Both the position numbers and the translations under genes were made by a program. Positions 56,950 to 64,000 of a DNA stretch of 64,000 nt are shown piece by piece; positions within the stretch are counted from its first letter, which is position 1, and the number at the start of each line of letters is the position of its first letter. The DNA comes from Pseudomonadota bacterium (GTDB lineage Bacteria > Pseudomonadota > Gammaproteobacteria > Burkholderiales > Rhodocyclaceae): NCBI GenBank assembly GCA_018261905.1, contig JAGTRU010000002.1, forward strand, positions 90,314-154,313, written 5' to 3'. The notes below the pieces were generated by a model. That model saw only the letters and a program-made list of their open reading frames with translations. It did not search any database and had not been told where the DNA came from.

Positions 56950-59037
56950 ATGCACACGATGTATCAGAAACCACGGGGAAAGATCTCCCGAAAACGGCCG
57001 CTGTTCCTGTTCATGGGGCTTGCCCTGTTGGCCAACGGTAGCGATGCCCTGGCCCAGGTCCAGGAACTCGCCCCCGTTCTCGTCGAGGATGCCCGTAGCG
57101 AAGCCAATACGCCGCCAGCCCACAGTCGCCTGGCTTTGCCGAAGAGCGTCCAGGCCAGCGAGACACTGAGCCGCGAGGATATTGCGGCGATTCGTCCGCG
57201 CGATGTGCCCGATCTCATTGAAAGCGCATTGGGCATGAGCATTTCCCGCCAGGGCGCCCGCGTGCACAATTTTTCCTACAACCGGGGCGACAGCGTCGGC
57301 ATCATCCTCGACGGCGTCTATCTGTCGCCGACCGAAGCCCAGCGCATCCTCGGCGATCTGCCGACCGAGATGATCGAGTCGGTGCAGTTCCTGCGCGATT
57401 CAACGGTGATCACCATCGCCCCTCTGATGTCCTTCGGTTCGGCCAACAGTGGTTCGCCCAACCAGGGTTTCATCGTCATCACCACCCGCAAGAGCGGCCC
57501 CGGCAAGGATGGCGGCGAAGTCCGGGCGAGCTATGCCAGTTACGAAACCTGGAAAAGCAGCGCCTTCCTCGGCCATTCCTGGCTCGATGGCAAACTGACC
57601 CTGGGCGCCGGTTACCAGCATTCGGAAAGCGCCGGCAAGGGCGACTGGAACAATGCCTACAACGGCGACACCATGCTGCTCAACGGCGGCTACAGCGGCC
57701 CGGAACTGATCGCCACGGCCTCCCTGTTCTTGAACCAGGCCTCGCGGGAAATCCAGCGCGCCACCGGCACCTATACCGGCGTCACGAATTACCCGACCAG
57801 CGGCCCGACCCCGAACGGCGTGCTCGACAAGAACATCTGGAAATACGATCCGATGGACACCGCGGCCTTTTCCCTGAATCTGGCGCGCCCCTGGAACGAG
57901 CACCACACGACGGCGCTGACCTATGGCTGGACCGAGGCCAAGGGCACGCAGTACGCCTACACGACCACGAGCAGCCAGGCCTCGGTCGCCGGCAAGGAGG
58001 CCAAGGACAGCGTCGACGAATGGAATCTCTCGCATACCGTCACGGGTGAACAAAACACCCTCAAGATCGGCGTCCAGAACGTCAAATGGCTGCAACTCAG
58101 CGAAGGCAACAGCCTGGCCCGCAAGGAGGAAATCCGCGGTTATTACGTTACCGACGAATACCGCATCTTCCCCGACTGGTCGGTCGATGCCGCCTACCGC
58201 ATGGACGAGAAGAAGATCCTTCAGGGCGGCGACAAATACCTGGCCGACGGCAGCAAGGTTTTGCTCTCAAATGGCCAGTCGACCGATAAGGCTACCTTGT
58301 TTTCAGTCGGCAGCGCCTGGCAGATCAACGACATTTACCGTGTCTCCGCCCGCTACTCCTTCAACCAGACGCCGACGCCCGATGTCCTGACGACGCGCGG
58401 CAACGCCACGCTGGCCGACGAAGAACGGACGCGCTACGAACTCGGCCTCGATGCCCATTTCAGCAAGGCCGTGCAGGCAACGCTGACGCCGTTCTACTAC
58501 GACATCAAGAACGCCAAGGTATCCGACGGCAGCATCACCACCGATTCCCTGGGCAATCCGCTGATCGACGCGGCCACCGGTCTGCCGACCAGCGTTACGG
58601 TCTACAAGGCAGCCGACCGCCGCCGCCAGGGTTTCGAACTGAGCCTGAAGGGGCGCTTGGCGGCCGATGCCATCGGCTACGAGCTGGGCTGGACGCACTT
58701 TACCGACAGCCAGGAAGACGGCGTCAAGGGCAGCGAATTCCCCGACAACAAATTCAATGCCCGCCTCAACTGGCGCCATGGCGCCTGGGACAGCAATCTC
58801 AGTCTGCTGCATGTCGATCCCTACCTGAGCTACGGCTACACGGTCGGCGACTTCACGACGGTCAATCTCAGCATCGCTCGCAAATTCGACCACGGCATCA
58901 CCGTCACGCTCTACGGCCAAAACCTGACCAACGAGCATTACGGCACCAATAACAAGGGTTATCCGGCCACCGCCAATTGGGGCGTGTTGCGCGACGTGGG
59001 CGCCACCTACGGTATCGAAATGGGAGTGAAATTCTGA
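56950..59037 (+). CDS. TonB-dependent outer-membrane receptor, candidate metallophore/metal receptor
   Basis: This 695-residue receptor has a signal peptide (to about ALAQ, residue 36), a possible TonB box (ELAPVLVED), a plug domain (SREDIAAIRPRDVPDLIES, GVYLSPTEAQRILGDLPTEMIESV) and a 22-strand-type barrel ending in a terminal Phe (GIEMGVKF). The plug loop contains an unusual VTIAPLMSFGSANSGSPN where many receptors have an RG-type motif. The ATG at 56950 follows AGGGAGAATTTC. It is the first gene of a seven-gene uptake operon with a sigma-54 promoter. Substrate unknown. Confidence 0.9.
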   Translation: MHTMYQKPRGKISRKRPLFLFMGLALLANGSDALAQVQELAPVLVEDARSEANTPPAHSRLALPKSVQASETLSREDIAAIRPRDVPDLIESALGMSISRQGARVHNFSYNRGDSVGIILDGVYLSPTEAQRILGDLPTEMIESVQFLRDSTVITIAPLMSFGSANSGSPNQGFIVITTRKSGPGKDGGEVRASYASYETWKSSAFLGHSWLDGKLTLGAGYQHSESAGKGDWNNAYNGDTMLLNGGYSGPELIATASLFLNQASREIQRATGTYTGVTNYPTSGPTPNGVLDKNIWKYDPMDTAAFSLNLARPWNEHHTTALTYGWTEAKGTQYAYTTTSSQASVAGKEAKDSVDEWNLSHTVTGEQNTLKIGVQNVKWLQLSEGNSLARKEEIRGYYVTDEYRIFPDWSVDAAYRMDEKKILQGGDKYLADGSKVLLSNGQSTDKATLFSVGSAWQINDIYRVSARYSFNQTPTPDVLTTRGNATLADEERTRYELGLDAHFSKAVQATLTPFYYDIKNAKVSDGSITTDSLGNPLIDAATGLPTSVTVYKAADRRRQGFELSLKGRLAADAIGYELGWTHFTDSQEDGVKGSEFPDNKFNARLNWRHGAWDSNLSLLHVDPYLSYGYTVGDFTTVNLSIARKFDHGITVTLYGQNLTNEHYGTNNKGYPATANWGVLRDVGATYGIEMGVKF

Positions 59038-60091
59038 TGCGAGCCTTTAACCAACTCCGACCGGCGCTGCTCTGTGCGCTGGCCCTGCTACTGTCTGGCA
59101 CCGCCCAGGCCGAGCGCAGCCTGACCGACATGGCCGGGCGCATGGTCAAGCTGCCCGATGAAGTGCACCGGGTGTATGCAGTCGGCCACTGCATTCCCAT
59201 CGTCGCTGCCGTCGCCCCAGAGAAACTAGCCAACAACTATCGGCTCAGCGAAACCGCCCGCCACTACCTGCCGCCCGCTCTGCTCGCCGGCAAGGCCGTG
59301 CCGGCCGCCGGCATGCGCTTTTCCGACGAGGAAATCCTGACCATGGCGCCCGACCTGGTGGTCATGGAAGCCATGCCCGGCGCCGCCGATCGGGCCGCCC
59401 GCCTGGAAGCCCGCCTGCACGTGCCGGTCCTGCTGGTGGACCAGGACATGCTGAAATTCAAGGAGGCTTTCAAACTGCTCGGCGAAGCCCTCGGCCAGCG
59501 CGAACAGGCCGCGCTGCTCGGCGATTTCGTCAAAACCTGGCTCGATCCGCTGCATGAAAAAGCCAAGTCCATCCCGGAAAAGGAAAGAGTGCGGGTGTAT
59601 TACGCCGAGGGGCCGAACGGCCTGTCGACCAATCCTTCCGGCTCCAGCCACAGCCAGATGCTCGACTTCGTCGGCGCCAGCAACGTCGCGCAAGTCGCCA
59701 ACCTGCCCGACGAGGCAATGAGCACCGTCTCCATGGAACAGCTCCTGCTCTGGCAACCCGAGCTGATCCTGGTATGGACGCCGGGCGCCGATCAACTGAC
59801 GACGTGGCGGGCGATCACCGGCGCCCCGCTGTGGCAGCGCCTGGCGGCGGTGAAAAAGGGGCGCGTCGTACAGGTACCCTGGCTGCCCTTTAGTTGGCTC
59901 GACCGGCCGCCCGGCAGCAATCGCATCATCGGCACGCTGTGGCTGGCCAATCTCCTTTACCCCGAGCGTTTCAAGTACGACATGGTCGCGCTGACCCGCG
60001 AGTATTTCCGCAAGTTCTACCACTTCGAACTCGGCGCCGCCGAAGCGCGCAGCCTGCTCGCCTCGGCCCGGCCGCAACCGGGAGACGGAAA

Positions 60092-60095
<4 letters not shown>
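59037..60095 (+). CDS. Periplasmic binding protein of FecB/BtuF type
   Basis: This 352-residue class III binding protein has a Sec signal (MRAFNQLRPALLCALALLLS, cut near AQA) and no lipobox. The core RSLTDMAGRMVKLPDEVHRVYAVGH and SGSSHSQMLDFVGASNVA is family typical, and PELILVWTPGAD is the second lobe motif. Family members carry ferric siderophores, haem, cobalamin or metal chelates. The start overlaps the receptor stop (TGATG). Confidence 0.9.
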
Positions 60096-60738
<643 letters not shown>

Positions 60739-60742
<4 letters not shown>

Positions 60743-61158
60743 TCCCGCTCGAGGCCGATGGCGAGGCCCTGCGGCCAGTCGCCGAAATCAACGTCACGCC
60801 TTTCATCGATGTCGTGCTCGTGCTGCTCATCATCTTCATGGTCGCCGCGCCGCTGGCCATGGCCGAGGTGCCACTCAAGCTGCCGCACAGCGCGGCGGCG
60901 CCGGCCGTGCTGCCGAACGAACCGCTGCTCGTCAGCCTGGACCGCGACGGCCGCCTGTTCCTCGATGCGCAGGAAATCAGCAAGACGGCGCTCGCCGAAA
61001 AGATCGGCGAATTGCTCGCCGCCGACCCGCAGCGCGTCGTCCATGTCCGCGCCGACGAGGGCATTCCCTACGGCGAGGTGATGGCCGTGCTCGGCCAGCT
61101 CGGCGCGCGGGGCGCTTCCCGGCTGTCGCTGTTGAGCGAAAAGGCGGCGACGCCATGA
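60739..61158 (+). CDS. exbD: ExbD/TolR-family proton channel subunit
   Basis: This 139-residue protein has the cytoplasmic tail, the single membrane helix [19 protein letters not shown] with the proton-carrying Asp, and a periplasmic domain ([22 protein letters not shown]). It overlaps exbB and the permease gene by 4 bases each. Confidence 0.94.
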
Positions 61159-62231
61159 ACGCCGCCAGCGAAACCCTGGGTGCGCTACGCCCGCCCCGGC
61201 GCCGGCTGCTTCCGGCCTTCTCCGGCGTGTCCTGGCGCCTGCTCGCGCTGGGCCTGGGGCTGCTCGTCGTCATCGTCGTTTCCTTCGCCATCGGCCGTTA
61301 CCCAGTGCCGGCGGGCACGGTGCTCGCCGTGCTCGCCGGCAAGCTGCTGCCCATCGCCCAGACCTGGAGCGCCGAAACCGAAGCCGTCGTACTCGATATC
61401 CGCCTGCCGCGCATCCTCGCCGCGCTGCTCGTCGGCAGCGCCCTGTCGGTGTCCGGTGCCGCCTACCAGGGGCTGTTCCGCAATCCCATGGTGTCGCCCG
61501 GCATTCTCGGCGTCTCGGCCGGCGCCAGTCTCGGCGCGGCGCTGGCCATTCTCTGGGGGTACGGCATGGTCGGCATCCAGGGCATGGCCTTCGTCTCTGG
61601 CCTGCTCGCCGTCGGCATTACCTGGGGCATCGGCGCCGGACTCGGCAAGCGCAGCGATCCGGTGCTGGTCATGGTGCTGGCCGGCATCATCATCGGCACG
61701 CTGTTCGCTGCCTTCGTCTCGCTGGTCAAGTTCGTCGCCGATCCCAACAACACGCTGCCGACCATCACCTTCTGGCTGATGGGCAGCCTGGTTTCGGCCA
61801 ATCTCGACGATGTCGCCATCGCCGCCCTGCCCATCCTCTTCGGCACCGTCGTCCTCAATGCCCTGGCCTGGACGCTCAACGTGCTTTGCTTCGGCGACGA
61901 GGAAGCGCGCGCCCTCGGCCTGTCTACCGGTCGACTGCGCTTTGCGATCATTTTCTGCGCCACGCTGGTCACTGCCGCCGCCGTCGCGATCAGCGGCATC
62001 ATCGGCCTGGTCGGACTGATCGTGCCGCACCTGGCGCGCATGCTGGTCGGGCCGGATCACCGGATATTGCTGCCGGTGTCGTCGCTGCTCGGCGGTGGCT
62101 TTCTGCTCGCCGTCGATGACCTGGCGCGCGCCACCTTTGCCGTCGAAATCCCGCTCGGCATCGTCACCGCCATCCTCGGCGCGCCGTTTTTCATCTACCT
62201 GCTGAGCCGGACCCGGCGCGGCTGGGTTTGA
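61155..62231 (+). CDS. FecCD/BtuC-family ABC permease
   Basis: This 358-residue permease has about ten membrane helices. [20 protein letters not shown] and [21 protein letters not shown] are diagnostic of the family, as is [20 protein letters not shown]. As the only permease gene in the operon it must form a homodimer. An N-terminal basic stretch precedes the first helix. It overlaps exbD by 4 bases. Confidence 0.94.
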   Translation: MNAASETLGALRPPRRRLLPAFSGVSWRLLALGLGLLVVIVVSFAIGRYPVPAGTVLAVLAGKLLPIAQTWSAETEAVVLDIRLPRILAALLVGSALSVSGAAYQGLFRNPMVSPGILGVSAGASLGAALAILWGYGMVGIQGMAFVSGLLAVGITWGIGAGLGKRSDPVLVMVLAGIIIGTLFAAFVSLVKFVADPNNTLPTITFWLMGSLVSANLDDVAIAALPILFGTVVLNALAWTLNVLCFGDEEARALGLSTGRLRFAIIFCATLVTAAAVAISGIIGLVGLIVPHLARMLVGPDHRILLPVSSLLGGGFLLAVDDLARATFAVEIPLGIVTAILGAPFFIYLLSRTRRGWV

Positions 62232-62242
62232 GGAGAAGCCAC

Positions 62243-63040
62243 ATGCTCGAACTCGTCCATCTTGCTTGCGGTTACGGCAAGCGCCGCGTCCTCGGCGACA
62301 TTTCGCTGCACCTCGCCGCCGGCGAACTGCTCTGTCTGCTCGGCCCGAACGGCGTCGGCAAGACGACGCTGTTCAAGACCATGCTCGGCCTGCTGCCGGC
62401 GCATGGCGGCGAAATCCGGGTCGGCGGCGAAAACGTCGCCAATTGGTCGCGCCGCCGCCTGGCGCAGTGGATCGGCTATGTGCCGCAGGCTCACTCACCG
62501 CCCTTTCCATTCAAGGTCCGGGATGTCGTCGCCATGGGCCGGGTCGCCCATCTCGGCCTGTTTTCCTCGCCTGCTACGGTCGACCGGAAAATTGCCGAAA
62601 ATTCGTTAAACACATTGGGCATCGCTGACTTGGGCGACGCCAGCTACACCGAGATCAGCGGCGGCGAGCGGCAACTGGTGCTCATCGCGCGCGCCCTCGC
62701 CCAGCAGCCGAAAGTCCTGGTCATGGACGAACCGACCTCGAATCTCGACTACGGCAACCAGTTGAAGGTCATGCGCCACATCCGCCGCATCGTCGATCAG
62801 CAGGGCATGAGCGTCGTCCTCACCACGCATTATCCCAACCACGCGCTGCTCTACGCCTCGCGCGCCCTGGTCCTCGACCGCGAAAAACGCTACGCCGTCG
62901 GCACGCCGGCCGAAGTCATCAGCGAAGACTACCTGCGCCAGACCTACGGCGTGGAAACGGAAATCCACGACATCCGCCAGCGCAGCGGCCATATCAGCCG
63001 GCTGTGCATCCCGGCCGGCGAAGCGCAGGCGGCGACATGA
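62243..63040 (+). CDS. FecE/BtuD-family ABC ATPase
   Basis: This 265-residue ATPase has Walker A GPNGVGKTT, Q-loop YVPQAHSPP, signature SGGERQLV, Walker B VLVMDEPTSNLD and switch His in TTHYPNH. The ATG at 62243 follows GAGGAGAAG; an earlier in-frame ATG-like start at 62228 is in the permease end. It overlaps the tonB gene by 4 bases. Confidence 0.94.
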   Translation: MLELVHLACGYGKRRVLGDISLHLAAGELLCLLGPNGVGKTTLFKTMLGLLPAHGGEIRVGGENVANWSRRRLAQWIGYVPQAHSPPFPFKVRDVVAMGRVAHLGLFSSPATVDRKIAENSLNTLGIADLGDASYTEISGGERQLVLIARALAQQPKVLVMDEPTSNLDYGNQLKVMRHIRRIVDQQGMSVVLTTHYPNHALLYASRALVLDREKRYAVGTPAEVISEDYLRQTYGVETEIHDIRQRSGHISRLCIPAGEAQAAT

Positions 63041-63741
63041 AGCCACCAATCGTTACGCCGTTCGAGGACAACCATCCGCCGCGCCATTTCCTGCGCCACG
63101 CGGCCTCCGGCTCGCTGCTCCTGCACGCCCTGGCCATCGCCCTGCTCGCCTGGCTCGGCAGCCAGGTCGCCAAAGCGCCGGAAACGCCGCCGGCCATCGA
63201 GGTCGAACTGAGCTTCGCGCCGTCCGCGCAAGCCGCAGCTCCGGCCAGACGCGAAGAAACTCCGCCCCCGCAGAAGCCCGTACCCCGTGAAAAATCACCG
63301 ACGCCCCGCCCGACCCCGTTGAGTACGCCGAACCCGAACGCCGAAACAGCCGCCACCCCACCGGTCAACGAGCCGCCTGCCGAGAAAAGCGCCGCCGCAC
63401 CCGCCCCGGCCAGCGGCCCGACGACCGACTCGCCCGGCCACGCCAAGGCCGACAGCACGAACACCGGCGACAACCGCCAGCCCTACGTCGTCTTCGGCCC
63501 CCGCCCGAACTACCCGCCCGAGGCGCGCGCCGGCGGGCGCGAAGGCAAGGTCCGCGTCAAGGTGCTGATCGCCGAAAACGGCACGCCCGGCGAAGTCCAG
63601 CTCGCCGAAAGCTCCGGCAACACCAGCCTCGACGAAGCCGCCCTCACCACCCTGCGCCGCTGGCGCTTCCAGCCGGCGCTACGGAACGGTCAGCCGGTAC
63701 TGGCCTGGGTGACCGTACCGGTGATTTTTTCGCTGAGGTGA
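63037..63741 (+). CDS. tonB: Dedicated TonB energy-transducing protein
   Basis: This 234-residue protein has one N-terminal membrane helix (SGSLLLHALAIALLAWLGS, with His), a long Pro/Ala/Thr-rich periplasmic spacer (about residues 50-140) and a C-terminal TonB domain (PRPNYPPEARAGGREGKVRV, TLRRWRFQPA). It completes the receptor-to-TonB set in one operon, so the importer does not depend on a general TonB. It is the last gene of the operon. Confidence 0.93.
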   Translation: MKPPIVTPFEDNHPPRHFLRHAASGSLLLHALAIALLAWLGSQVAKAPETPPAIEVELSFAPSAQAAAPARREETPPPQKPVPREKSPTPRPTPLSTPNPNAETAATPPVNEPPAEKSAAAPAPASGPTTDSPGHAKADSTNTGDNRQPYVVFGPRPNYPPEARAGGREGKVRVKVLIAENGTPGEVQLAESSGNTSLDEAALTTLRRWRFQPALRNGQPVLAWVTVPVIFSLR

Positions 63742-63775
63742 AGGTGGGCGAACCATCAATAATGGTTCATGTTGA

Positions 63776-63898
63776 ATGAAAACCATAATTGCTCAGACCC
63801 TTTTGATCATGATATGCGGTATGATTTTTCTCGTTCCGGTCCGCTGGGAGCGACTTTCGGAGCTTGATGGGTTGGAGAAAATTGAAAAATATCTCTGA
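63776..63898 (+). CDS. Possible 40-residue single-span membrane peptide
   Basis: A short open frame starts MKTIIAQTLLIMICGMIF and ends in a charged helix (ERLSELDGLEKIEKYL). It has one hydrophobic segment and positive-inside start, but only a weak ribosome site. It sits in AT-richer DNA after tonB. The rest of 63742-64000 shows no gene. Confidence 0.3.
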   Translation: MKTIIAQTLLIMICGMIFLVPVRWERLSELDGLEKIEKYL

Positions 63899-64000
63899 CC
63901 CCAATGGCACTACCTTAAGCGAATTCGTATTTCAAACAACGAGATAGATATGGGCTGACGAACTCGAAGCGTTACGATGCGGGTGTCGAATCCGTGCCAC

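Noticed and set aside
63742..64000. Insertion-sequence end after tonB
   Set aside because: The DNA becomes AT-richer but no inverted terminal repeat or transposase fragment could be shown.

Overview
The window looks like a chromosomal segment of a high-GC, diazotrophic betaproteobacterium, most likely of the order Rhodocyclales (Dechloromonas/Azonexus type). The evidence is the housekeeping gene order (aroK-aroB beside pilMNOPQ and a class A penicillin-binding protein, then cyaY/lptM/lysA), an SAH riboswitch in front of ahcY, and the nitrogen-fixation genes. The lineage is an inference from gene content and was not tested by a search.

Positions 1-43.7 kb are mostly core genome. In order: the 3' part of an OmpR-type response regulator; an EF-G paralogue; glmU; gltBD; aroKB; the type IV pilus operon pilMNOPQ; mrcA; cyaY, lptM and lysA; a frameshifted hslR; an AEC transporter; hslVU; a STAS-domain protein; a zinc/manganese-type ABC importer with its own outer-membrane barrel and a small Cys-rich secreted protein; rlmI; a 50-residue basic protein; xerC-DUF484-dapF; two late acyltransferases; then the methyl cycle (metK, ahcY with riboswitch, tlyA, metF) with an HD-GYP phosphodiesterase. 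Two lysine tRNAs (UUU and CUU anticodons) behind a near-consensus sigma-70 promoter mark the border.

Positions 44-63.7 kb form a nitrogenase accessory region of the alternative (VnfA/AnfA-like) type: an Nfu scaffold, a ModE cut off before its molybdate-binding domains with a Mo-box-like operator in front, a VnfA/AnfA-type activator, a CxxC protein of unknown function, nifE/vnfE, nifN/vnfN, nifX/vnfX, nifH/vnfH, a ferredoxin, a NafY/VnfY-type cofactor carrier, a bacteriohemerythrin and a stand-alone NifX domain resembling the C-terminus of NifB. No dinitrogenase structural genes (D, G, K) are in the window. A lower-GC two-gene cassette (DUF5343-type protein plus a HEPN protein) lies between nifX and nifH and looks like an acquired defence or toxin module.

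The region ends in a seven-gene operon holding a complete TonB uptake route: outer-membrane receptor, periplasmic binding protein, ExbB, ExbD, FecCD-type permease, ATPase and a dedicated TonB. Exact -24/-12 (sigma-54) promoters precede nifE and nifH, and a near-exact one precedes the receptor gene. The most interesting reading is that this is a metal or metallophore importer (vanadium, molybdenum or iron) co-activated with the alternative nitrogenase cofactor pathway, with molybdenum control routed through an unusual truncated ModE. That reading is inference; the promoters, gene order and truncation are seen directly.
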